Positions 1 to 7,305 of a stretch of 10,000 bases of DNA are shown piece after piece. Where the stretch lies: assembly GCA_018398765.1 (NCBI GenBank), contig JAHBMJ010001179.1:1-10000 (forward strand), given 5' to 3'. The translations under genes were made by a program, and so were the position numbers. Below the pieces are notes generated by a model. That model did no database searches, had not been told where the DNA came from, and worked only from the letters and a program-made list of their open reading frames with translations. This DNA is from Chromera velia (taxonomy: Eukaryota; Sar; Chromeraceae). Positions within the stretch are counted from its first letter, which is position 1. Every line of letters begins with the position of its first letter.

Positions 1-870
1 ATCTTTCTGTCTGTTTGCATGACGGCCTCTCCACTTCCATCTTTCTGTCTGTTTGCATGACGGCCTCTCCACTTTCATCTTTCTGTCTGTTTGCATGACA
101 GCCTCTCCACTTTCATCTTTCTGTCTGTTTGCATGACGGCCTCTCCACTTTCATCTTTCTGTCTGTTTCCATGACAGCCTCTCCACTTCCATCTTTCTGT
201 CTGTTTGCATGACGGCCTCTCCACTTTCGTCTTTTTGTCTGTTTGCATGACGGCCTCTCCACTTCCATCTTTCTGTCTATTTGCACGACGGCCTCTCCAC
301 TTTCATCTTTCTGTCTCTTTGCATGACGGCCTCTCTACTTCCATCTTTTTGTCTGTTTGCATGACGGCCTCTCCACTTCCATCTTTCTGTCTGTTTGCAT
401 GATGGCCTCTCCGCTTCCATCTTTCTGTCTGTTTGCATGGCGCCTCTCCACTTCCATCTTTCTGTCTGTTTGCATGGTGCCTCTCCACTTTCGTCTTTCT
501 GTCTGTTTGCACGACGGCCTCTCCACTTCCATCTTTCTGTCTGTTTGCATGGCGCCTCTCTACTTTCATCTTTCTGTCTGTTTGCATGGCGCCTCTCGAC
601 TTTCGTCTTTCTGTCTGTTTGCACGACGGCTTCTGCACCTCGATCTTTCTTTCTTTCTTCTTGCACGACGGCCTCTCCACTTTCATATTCCCATCTTTCT
701 TTTTTACTTGCTTGGTGGGTCTCTACTTTCTTCTGTCGTGCGCTGTCGAACATGATGACTCTCCACTTTTGTCAATCTTGCCGGCTTGCATGACTACTTT
801 CTGCTAGCTTCCATCTTTCCTGCCTGCGTATTAAGGGCCTCTCCAGTTTCATCCTATCTGCTAGCCCGTC
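1..870. repeat. 37-38 bp minisatellite array with a decayed right flank
   Basis: Seventeen consecutive units start at 1, 39, 77, 115, 153, 191, 229, 267, 305, 343, 381, 419, 456, 493, 531, 568 and 605. Most are 38 bp. Units in which CATGACGG is replaced by CATGGCG or CATGGTG are 37 bp. Each unit carries the core TCTTTCTGTCTGTTTGC followed by a CTCTCCACTT segment. From 643 the units become irregular, with TTTCTTTC expansion and a longer unit, and only scattered CTCCACTTT/CATCTTTC fragments remain to about 870. The array begins at base 1, so it continues to the left of the window. Because 38 is not a multiple of three, the unit rotates through all frames, and long open frames arise on both strands. 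I treat these as by-products of a unit without stop codons, not as genes. Confidence 0.95.
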
Positions 871-1630
871 TGCTTGCAGAAAGTCCCTAAGCTAAGAAAG
901 TCCGCTTCACTTTCATCTTCCTTGTCTCCTCACATAACGACCTTTCAGTCTTCATCTTTCTTGTCTGTCTGCGTGTATGACCCCTCATTGGAACAAACAA
1001 TATGCTCTAAATCTCGTCTGGTTGATAATTTCGTACAAAAGCTGACGTCTGTTCCAGTTTCATTTCTCTGGTTTTCTTTTCTGTTTTCATATGGTTGGAT
1101 GCTGGCTTTTCCTGGACCACAGAGAATGTTTTTGCCTTCCTAAAATATGAAATTTAAAGCAGAATCATTTGGAGGAGGATGGAGGATGGAGTTTATTACA
1201 TTTGAACAAAAAACAACAAAGACTTCCTCACAAGGAATTTCTATCAGAATTTTCAATCTATTCACCATAGCAATACATTGTGAGTTTACGTTTCTGTAAA
1301 ATTCTTGTTGGGGAGAGATTTAGTAGGAAAACCGAAAAAACTTACTTTTATTCAAAGCCCCATTTGCAGCTGGACATATAAGATTAGAGATAGAAACAAA
1401 AGAAAAAAAAATGTGTAAACTTACGAGATTTTAGTTATAATTTATGCACCACTGTGGGTAATTTACCAAATTTTGAATACTTTTGACAAAGATAGATAAA
1501 GAACTTTGAAAAAAAAAATGATCATAGAACTTAAAATGGTTTGAATAGTTATGAATGGTTGTGGAATAGTATAAGAACAAACGAGAACTCTTATATATAA
1601 AGATAAACACGCAAAGATTGAACTTCTTTT
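871..1630. other. Non-coding stretch, no gene seen
   Basis: The first part (to about 1000) still contains fragments of the satellite (CTTTCATCTTCC, TCTTTCTTGTCTGTCTGC). From about 1140 the DNA is AT-rich with many A and T runs. A short GGAGGAT-like tandem lies at 1171-1191. The short open frames here have no recognisable domain, biased composition or splice context, and I do not support any of them as coding. Confidence 0.6.
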
Positions 1631-1760
1631 CACTTTCATCTTTCATGCTTGAATGACGAACTCTCCACTTCTATCTTTCTGTCTGTTTGCATGATAGTCT
1701 TTCTACTTTTATGGTCCAGACTCCAGACAGTCTTTTTGCAAGACGGCCCTAAGGATTAAT
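1631..1760. repeat. Isolated diverged copies of the minisatellite unit
   Basis: About three degenerate units occur here, some 770 bp beyond the end of the recognisable array. CACTTTCATCTTTCATGC is followed by a GACGAACTCTCCACTT segment, then a nearly exact TATCTTTCTGTCTGTTTGC and a TGATAGTCTTTCTACTTTT segment, and finally a fragment CTTTTTGCAAGACGGCC. The AT-rich spacer between the two blocks may have been inserted into a once continuous array, or the unit may disperse in the genome. Confidence 0.8.
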
Positions 1761-2246
1761 ACTAAGAGCCTTTAGTCTAGACGATTTTGTGCTAAGCCCC
1801 GGCATGCTACTAGAGTACACTGGAGCCTATGGAAGTGGCATCCTGCATATATATATTTAATATGTATATATACGATCGAGTGCCGACGGTCTCAATCGAT
1901 GCATTGCGCGACAAAACACAAAGTTTGCATGTGTATACTTCCACCACCACATAAGTACCGCGAGTCTGAAATACCTTGGCGCGCAATGCGCGCGAACTCT
2001 CGTATTAATTTTTTTTTTCGATTTAATGTATGTATCGATATATATATTTCATGCACCCAATGATGATCCTCTCCACTGAGCTGGTTTGTTGAACTGTCAC
2101 AGCAGACTGTCACACATTCCTTATTTCTCCGTAGAACAACGCTCCGCACTGTGGTCTCACTATCGATTGAGATCTGTTATATATATAGATATAAGCCGGG
2201 CGCACAATACAGTTGCTCTTTCTGGCAAAACCGGTTTGTCCATCCG
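1761..2246. other. Upstream region of the ankyrin gene, no gene seen
   Basis: This is a mixed-composition stretch with TA-rich microsatellite-like patches near 1848-1872 and 2036-2050, a CG-rich palindromic patch (GGCGCGCAATGCGCGCG) near 1979-1995 and a T run near 2009-2018. It must contain the promoter and 5' untranslated region of the plus-strand gene that starts at about 2247, but I see no motif that fixes the transcription start. Open frames on the minus strand here are shadows. Confidence 0.5.
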
Positions 2247-3452
2247 ATGAGTGCACCGATGGACTCGGCACCGCCAGCCGGGCAGCTCCAGCCCGTGCTT
2301 GAGAGTGCCTGCTCCACTGTTCTAAGTGCAGTGATGGGGTTGCGCGTATTTTGGAAATTCTCAGCTGCCTGCAAGACACTCTTGAAACTGAGAGATGATG
2401 CTTCAGACAAGGGGCTTGGGTGTATGTTTCTGCCAGAGGTTCTGTTTCCCCTCTCAGAGCGTTTCGCTGTCCGCTCTCTGCTGCAGCACGCAGTGAAAAG
2501 AGACGACCCCAAGCCTCTCACACAGATGCAAAAAGTACAGGGTTTTGCCGTAGATACCTTTTACCCAGGACTCCTTGCGTATGCCCTAGAGAAGAGCGCA
2601 TGCGCATGCATCGACCTTCTCACCCTCCAACGCCCTCCCCCCTCTCTGCCCTGTCCTGGGCTTTCTGCTGCCACAGTTGGAAAGATGGACCCTGTGACAT
2701 TGTCGATATTGCTTCAAAGAAAAGTTCTCCACCCCGATGCATGGTTTGACGTGGAGGACGTGTGGTATGAAGGCGGCGACGGCATCTTTTTTGAGGATGC
2801 TAGTGAGGATGGCCTAGGAAAGCACACTTTGAAATATCACAAGCCTCTCTTGAACGTGCTCATCGATGCCCACAATTTTTCGGGTGCTGAGCTAGTTCTG
2901 AAAGTGGGAGCACGGACAGACATGTATGAGTGGAGGGGGGAAGAAGACTTCAAAAAGGGGGACAAAAACCACAGCCGTAATTGGCAGACAGGCTTCCACT
3001 TTCTCGGTAAAACCCCTCTTCATTCTGCCATTCTCACACTCCCACCCCCTCCTCTCTTCCACCTCGAGACAGCGGGGCTCACTTCGTACACGTGTCCGCC
3101 TTTTGACTCCCAGCCACCTGCTGCAGCTGCAGCGTCTGCTTCTGCTGTCGTCGGTGACCGACCCAAAGACTCTCGAGCAAAGGGTCTAGAACTTATTGTA
3201 AGTCTAGCAAAGTCCGCAAACGAAGCAGGGTGTCTGTATTGGACCGCCCGCCTGCCTCGGAGGGCGTTGTGGGACGGGATTTCGAGGAATGTGGGGAGGA
3301 CGGAGAGGGAGAAGGAATCTGAGTTCGAATTAATTGAGGTGACAGCTGTTGGGATCGCCTCTGCGCGTCTAGATCCTGACATAGTGATGGAGCTGCTTGG
3401 CGCTCGGCAGCTCAGTGGGGGGGGGAGAGGCCTGATCCAACTAGCAAATTGA
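2247..3452 (+). CDS. Ankyrin-repeat protein, N-terminal segment
   Basis: I start at the ATG at 2247 (MSAPMDSAPPAG); a second ATG at 2259 is equally possible. The frame is open further upstream without an ATG, and that sequence (rich in I, Y, C) does not look coding. The segment has 401 codons and ends at TGA 3450. The first 200 or so residues form a helical leader with no domain I can name. Ankyrin-like units then appear: HKPLLNVLIDAHNFSGAELVLKVGA at its core (about 2844-2915) and KTPLHSAIL (about 3009-3035), followed by a low-complexity Pro/Ala loop at about 3040-3160. The segment ends in a 9-G run and the TGA. An intron 3415-3522 (GT to AG) would keep phase and remove the TGA, but it would also remove residues that read as a normal ankyrin helix. 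Confidence 0.75.
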   Translation: MSAPMDSAPPAGQLQPVLESACSTVLSAVMGLRVFWKFSAACKTLLKLRDDASDKGLGCMFLPEVLFPLSERFAVRSLLQHAVKRDDPKPLTQMQKVQGFAVDTFYPGLLAYALEKSACACIDLLTLQRPPPSLPCPGLSAATVGKMDPVTLSILLQRKVLHPDAWFDVEDVWYEGGDGIFFEDASEDGLGKHTLKYHKPLLNVLIDAHNFSGAELVLKVGARTDMYEWRGEEDFKKGDKNHSRNWQTGFHFLGKTPLHSAILTLPPPPLFHLETAGLTSYTCPPFDSQPPAAAAASASAVVGDRPKDSRAKGLELIVSLAKSANEAGCLYWTARLPRRALWDGISRNVGRTEREKESEFELIEVTAVGIASARLDPDIVMELLGARQLSGGGRGLIQLAN

Positions 3453-3679
3453 ATGTCGGGTTTCCTCCACCGAGGGGAAGGGGGTGAAAGGACACTATGC
3501 TTCCAAGTTTTCCAACTGTTAGCAAAAGCAAAAGTAGACTTTGTGGGTCCGTGTTGGGATAAATTAAATGACGGGCACTCGCCCCTCTTCTTTGCTTGCA
3601 AATTTGACCTCCGAAAGATCCTGCATTTCCTCCTTGACCTGCGAAAGTCCGTCGCAGCTCTGCCCGCGCAAAAAAAAGT
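3453..3679 (+). CDS. Ankyrin-repeat protein, segment between the TGA and the A8 frameshift
   Basis: This segment is in the same frame as the one before it, directly after the in-frame TGA. It reads as a continuation: VFQLLAKAKVDF is the usual end of an ankyrin helix pair, and GHSPLFFACKFDLRKILHFL is a typical repeat start (TPLhxAc followed by a second helix). At the A8 tract 3670-3677 the ankyrin signal leaves this frame and resumes one base back in the next segment. Past this point the old frame gives a Lys/Arg/Phe-rich sequence up to a stop at 3840, which does not look like protein. Confidence 0.65.
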
Positions 3680-4921
3680 GAGATATCCCCCGATGCACAT
3701 CCGAATCAGAAGAGTCCGCTCATTCTTTGCATTTTACAAGAGGAGTTGGCTTGTGCAAACATCTTGCTTAAAGCAGAAGAAAATCCTAACGAGCTTTCCC
3801 TATTCCAAGGGAAACGCGTGTCAGCTTTGCAAGTCGCCGTGAACCTCCTGCTCAGGCACACGCGCGTGCACGGTTCCCGCTTGCTTGATCGTGAAACCGG
3901 TTCCCACTTGCTTGATCGTGAAGCCGCTTCCAAGTTTGAAGAAGTAGCGGGGCTCATCCGTTTTCTGATTGAGAAGGGGGCGCGTGCTAATCCTGTAGAC
4001 GAGGGAGGGGACGAAGACGAACATCAAAATAACCCTCCGAGACCTCCACTCAGTCAGGTCTCGCCTCTCGTCATTGCCTGTCACTTGGGTAACCCTTCCC
4101 TCATCCATCTCCTCTTAGAAAGGGCAGGCGCCGATCCGAACCGGCTGGGTGTGTGTGACGACGGAGAGGCTGTCCGCCGTCCTGCCAAGAAAATTTTGAG
4201 TTGGGCGAGATATGAGGGAGTGGGGGGGCAGAAAAAGTGCTTGGAGATGTTTAAGATCCTAGCAGATGGAGGGGCGGATTTGGAAATGCGAGTTCAGGGT
4301 ACAGACTTCCCTCACAGTCTTCTCTCCCTGGCTTGTGCTTACGACCTGAGGGAGGTCACTGAGTTTCTCCTCGAGAGAAAAGTTGCAGTGAATCAGACGA
4401 GGAGAACAGGCCGTAGGAAAAGGGTTGCTCTCACTCGTTCTCTGATTGTGTGTCTGCTACGAGCGCGGGGTTGCAGCGCGATTGTAGAACTGTTGTTGGA
4501 CGCGGGAGCCGACCCCAACGTCGGGGTTGTGGTCAGATTGTGGGGCGTCGTCGAGCGTTTTTGGCCTCTAGGGGTGGCTATGCAGCGCCTGTCACGCATC
4601 GGCAGCGCCGGCAATCGTGAGGTGGAGGGGGCGGCGGCTCTTCTGATTGAGAGAGGTGCCCGTTGCTTGTTCTCCTCAAGGCAGACAGTCGGTGAGGGGA
4701 CAGACGGTAGTCGTCTCCCTCTCAGTCAGATTTCGCCCCTCGTCGTTGCCTGCAAAATTGGCAGCGAGCGCTTAGTGCGCCTGCTTGTGCACAAGGCAGG
4801 GGCAGACCCGAATCGGCGTGGAAAGTATGCCGAGTGGGATGAGGGAAAAGTGCTCCCTTTGGAGATCGCTCTTGTCCGCAGCAGTGAGAAGACCTGGCCA
4901 GTCGTCGAGGCGTTGATTGAG
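3680..4921 (+). CDS. Ankyrin-repeat protein, main repeat block (exon before the intron)
   Basis: This is the best-preserved part, 414 codons long. About nine repeats can be picked out by the (S/T)PL..A and LL..GADPN signatures. They include KSPLILCILQEELACANILL (about 3713), VSPLVIACHLGNPSLIHLLL with AGADPN (about 4055-4140), ILADGGADLEMR (about 4255), LLSLACAYDLREVTEFLLE (about 4322), IVELLLDAGADPN (about 4481) and ISPLVVACKIGSERLVRLLV with AGADPN (about 4730-4815). Acidic and basic loops separate them. The exon ends with VVEALIE at GAG 4919-4921, followed by GTGCGT, a good donor in phase 0. There is no need to start at the internal ATG at 3746, because the repeat signal begins upstream of it. 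Confidence 0.8.
3872..3925 (+). repeat. 27-bp in-frame tandem duplication inside the ankyrin gene
   Basis: Two adjacent 27-bp copies (3872-3898 and 3899-3925) differ at two bases and encode GSRLLDRET and GSHLLDREA. The duplication preserves frame and adds nine residues to a loop between ankyrin repeats. Confidence 0.9.
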
Positions 4922-5211
4922 GTGCGTGGCTGGCTGACTGTTGTTCCTCGTTGTATTTGTACTCATCTAACTTCTTTGGTTTTTTTACCTTGACCTTCTA
5001 TTGTCAGTGTGTCCTTCAAGCGTGTCAATTGTGTATGGGGTTTAGCACTGGTTCTGTCCAGGACCTGCTCTTGGGGTGCGTGTGCATGGCTGTCTGATGG
5101 TCGATCGTTCTTCCGGCCTTCTTGTTTCCTTCCTTGAGTTTTTTCTCCTTTGAGCGCCGTGAACGTCGGGCCCTCATAATTAATGTGTTTATGAATCTTT
5201 CATGCATGCAG
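4922..5211 (+). other. Spliceosomal intron of the ankyrin gene (290 bp)
   Basis: The donor is GAG|GTGCGT at 4922 and the acceptor is CATGCATGCAG|GCG ending at 5211. The upstream frame closes only at 4991, inside the proposed intron. Joining in phase 0 gives VVEALIE followed by ARA, stop, PSH. The ankyrin signature ALIEAGADPS is therefore reconstituted across the junction, apart from the stop codon in the place usually held by Asp. The intron is T-rich without obvious coding content. Confidence 0.75.
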
Positions 5212-5752
5212 GCGAGGGCTTGACCAAGCCACGTGAGGCTGCATCACGATGGCAAGTTGACTTCTGAGTGTTCGGGAGAGAAGGACTCGCCGGCCCTCGA
5301 TTTGCCGAGGTTGATCACTTCCAAACGCTGTCAAGGAAGCACCCTAGAGAGGGTCATCAGGGGGCTTCCCACTAGTTTGGTGAATGAACTGTTTCGGGGT
5401 GACACGCCGCTTGCAGTACGTCGCACTGTTTGACAGGTACAGTGGGGGGGTAGAGGCACTGATCGACGCAGGTGCAGATGTGGAAGACCGCATCAACGCT
5501 TGCATGACGGAAGGGGACACAGAACCGACTCGTGTCGAACCTTTGATGTTTGCGCTTCGCTCGCATCAGTGGGCATCAGCAGAAATACTGCTGGATGCAG
5601 GTGCAGACACATCATATGTGAGGGCAAGGTAGGGTCGGAGAGAGGACCTCCACCGGTATCTTTGCGAATGTCCGTCCCCCCTGTTGAGTAGGGAACTGTA
5701 CAGAATCTTCAGGCAGGAGGAGCAGACACCACCAGCCCTGCTTCTGAACTAA
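5212..5752 (+). CDS. Ankyrin-repeat protein, C-terminal exon, broken in three places
   Basis: This exon follows the proposed acceptor at 5211. The first three codons (ARA) are followed by TGA at 5221-5223. The same frame then reads PSHVRLHHDGKL and on to GDTPL near 5412. The ankyrin unit continues one base over as QYVALFDRYSGGVEALIDAG, which needs a one-base gain near 5414-5416. A last unit reads PLMFALRSHQWASAEILLDA with GADTSY (about 5542-5617). TAG at 5630-5632 interrupts the frame, but 39 further codons are open and protein-like (REDLHRYLCECPSPLLSREL and so on) up to TAA 5750-5752. A donor at 5618 (TAT|GTGAGG) or 5629 (AAG|GTAGGG) could instead mark an exon end. Confidence 0.6.
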
Positions 5753-6241
5753 GGGTGATTCAATAAACTCAAGGTCTCCTGCTACAACAAGTGCAATTCT
5801 AGGAAAAATTGCAATCCTACTGCTTGTACAGCCAAGTTTTAAACCAACTCCCAAAGCTTCTAGCAAAGCTTGCAATGCCTTGTATATCCATAGTTGAGTT
5901 CAACTCGTCCAGTAAAGCTCCGGTTGGTTATCATATAGTTTGCAAAAAAACCGATTGAAACTTCGAATGTTTTGTAGCCTTCATTAATCTAGTCATTAAT
6001 ATAACTATTCCAGACATATCACATATGAAGTTATATGATCTTATATCCTATGTTATATCCAATTACTTTAGTAATTACTGGTCAAGCTAACCTATATACT
6101 GTAGGTATATATTATCTAGCATTTAGTGCTAAGTAAATGTCCAGCTAACTTGAAGGTCTCGCCTCTAAGCTAAACTTAGTAGTAAACTATAGTCACGGGA
6201 TTTAATAACTTAGAATTGGATGGCTTCAATAATATAACCTT
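5753..6241. other. AT-rich non-coding stretch, no gene seen
   Basis: An AATAAA hexamer at 5762-5767 lies just after the ankyrin reading frame. It may be a polyadenylation signal or chance, since I do not know that this organism uses the hexamer. The rest is AT-rich with a short perfect inverted repeat AATTACT-TT-AGTAATT near 6060-6076. Nothing looks coding on either strand. Confidence 0.5.
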
Positions 6242-6546
6242 CATCAGTGGGTTAACTCAAAGGGGTACTTTCATAATAATTATGGATTTTTATAGTGACT
6301 CTGAATTTTATAATGATTATGGGGAGTCACCTAACTTTTGAAGCCGATTTCTCATCCAAAAATCACTTTTTCAAAAAACGGTTTAAACGAGTTGATTTGT
6401 CTCATAAAGATAAATCCTTTTGGCCATAAAACTTATTCAAATTCTTATTTTTTTTATAAGACCACCTATAATGATTATATATGATTATGAAGATTTTATA
6501 GTCAATATAATGATGCCATAATGATTAACGAGTTAATCCACTGATG
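6242..6546. mobile_element. Candidate MITE, about 305 bp
   Basis: The left end CATCAGTGGGTTAACTC (6242-6258) and the reverse complement of the right end (6530-6546) match at 16 of 17 bases. The interior is AT-rich and non-coding. It contains a second 7-bp inverted pair, GTGACTC (6295-6301) with GAGTCAC (6324-6330), and several ATAATGATTAT words. Size, AT content and lack of coding capacity fit a miniature inverted-repeat transposable element. A target-site duplication is unclear: only TT abuts both ends, and the exact boundary is uncertain. If the terminus is CAGTGG the ends would resemble hAT-type tips, but the 8-bp flanks match poorly. Confidence 0.5.
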
Positions 6547-6813
6547 TTGGTAGCTAGCTTAATATGTAAAAACAACCTCATATAACTTACTAATGTACTA
6601 GATAATGTTATTAATGTACTATATAGAAGAGCTAGTCCGGTAGTCAAATTTATACCTAGATTTATACTAGAATTCAAGTTCATAAACCATGTACATTTAA
6701 TTTTATACATCAAACTAAAATTTAATGGGTATTTTATTAAGTTGTTCTCTACAATATCTGGTGTACGTCGATTTAGGTCGTTACTAATAGCTGGGTTACA
6801 ATGCTGGGCATAA

Positions 6814-7069
6814 CCCTAATGAATTGGGAGTTGAATTGGGCATCAAATTGGTAGTACTACCAATTTGTTACCGCCAGTAACTCCCAATTTTAAAAAATTG
6901 GTACCTAGTCTAGTGAAAGAAGTACATGGAGTTTGAAGCTACAATTTTGTGTACGGGCTAGACAGGGGCTCACTAGTCTCTAGCCGCAGTCATTAGACTC
7001 TAATTCATTACTAGGAACAAATTCTATGAATACTTAGAGTCACCTAAAAATTGGGAGTTACCAATTTTT
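6814..7069 (+). repeat. Left terminal inverted repeat
   Basis: It pairs with 8294-8549 with about eleven mismatches and no gaps that I can see. Inside are three copies of the 11-mer AATTGGGAGTT (6822-6832 and 7049-7059 forward, 6879-6889 reversed) and the perfect palindrome AATTGGTAGTACTACCAATT (6846-6865), extended by one base pair in this arm. Such internal repeats are typical of subterminal transposase-binding sites; binding is inferred, not shown. Confidence 0.92.
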
Positions 7070-7305
7070 AAATAGGAATTTTTAAGGACCGCCGAAAAAA
7101 AATTAATAGTACAAAAAAAAAAAAATGGGACTCAACTTGAAACTTTTGTTTTGTGTGTCATAGTGCATCGCTAACGCAATATAAAATAAACAGTGGACAG
7201 CTCTATACAAGCTGCACGTACCAGTATAAAAAATAGAGTGAAAATCGATCTAATTGACCATGTAAGCCTACCAGAATTCATAATCCCTCCAATGGCATAT
7301 GCTAG

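Larger units (their letters stand above)
2247..5752 (+). pseudogene. Ankyrin-repeat protein gene, apparently disabled
   Basis: This is a large intracellular ankyrin-repeat protein, a scaffold type that binds partner proteins; the partner is unknown. The conceptual product would be around 1,050 residues: an N-terminal leader followed by about a dozen degenerate ankyrin repeats. Five interruptions are visible: TGA at 3450-3452, a one-base loss at the A8 tract 3670-3677, TGA at 5221-5223 shortly after the intron, a one-base gain near 5414-5416, and TAG at 5630-5632. After each break the same family signature resumes, which argues for one ancestral gene. The reading ends at TAA 5750-5752. Only one intron (4922-5211) is convincing. 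Alternatives are a living gene with extra small introns (see the segments), or assembly errors at the homopolymers. I am sure of the ankyrin identity, fairly sure the segments belong together, and less sure the gene is dead. Confidence 0.7.

Noticed and set aside
205-807. Several overlapping open frames of 60-160 codons on both strands
   Set aside because: They arise because the 37-38 bp satellite unit has no stop codon in several frames; the translated products are simple rotations of the repeat.
874-1143. Plus-strand frame of 89 codons starting TTG
   Set aside because: It has no ATG and no domain, and it overlaps satellite debris with a low-complexity Ser/Phe-rich product.
2110-2521. Minus-strand frames opposite the start of the ankyrin gene
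   Set aside because: They overlap a plus-strand frame with much better protein character and have no recognisable content.
3020-3700. 226-codon minus-strand frame
   Set aside because: It lies wholly antisense to the ankyrin gene, and its Arg/Ser/Pro-rich product is what the opposite strand of this coding sequence would yield.
3450-5632. Reassigned stop codons (TGA or TAG read as an amino acid) as the explanation for the breaks
   Set aside because: Two single-base frame changes in the same gene cannot be explained by a different code, and Trp is encoded by TGG throughout. TGA-as-Trp is known for some chromerid plastids, but this is intron-bearing nuclear-type DNA.
5713-5766. Small terminal exon starting at CAG|GCA and reading AGGADTTSPASEL to a TAA
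   Set aside because: It is ankyrin-like and could be spliced in phase from about 5600, but the overlapping frame that continues the previous exon is longer and more protein-like. I keep it only as an alternative.
5612-5875. Minus-strand frame of 87 codons with a hydrophobic product
   Set aside because: It overlaps the ankyrin C-terminal tail, spans the compositional boundary and has no motif.
6525-6713. Minus-strand frame of 62 codons
   Set aside because: It is short, lies in AT-rich DNA overlapping the MITE end, and has no recognisable content.
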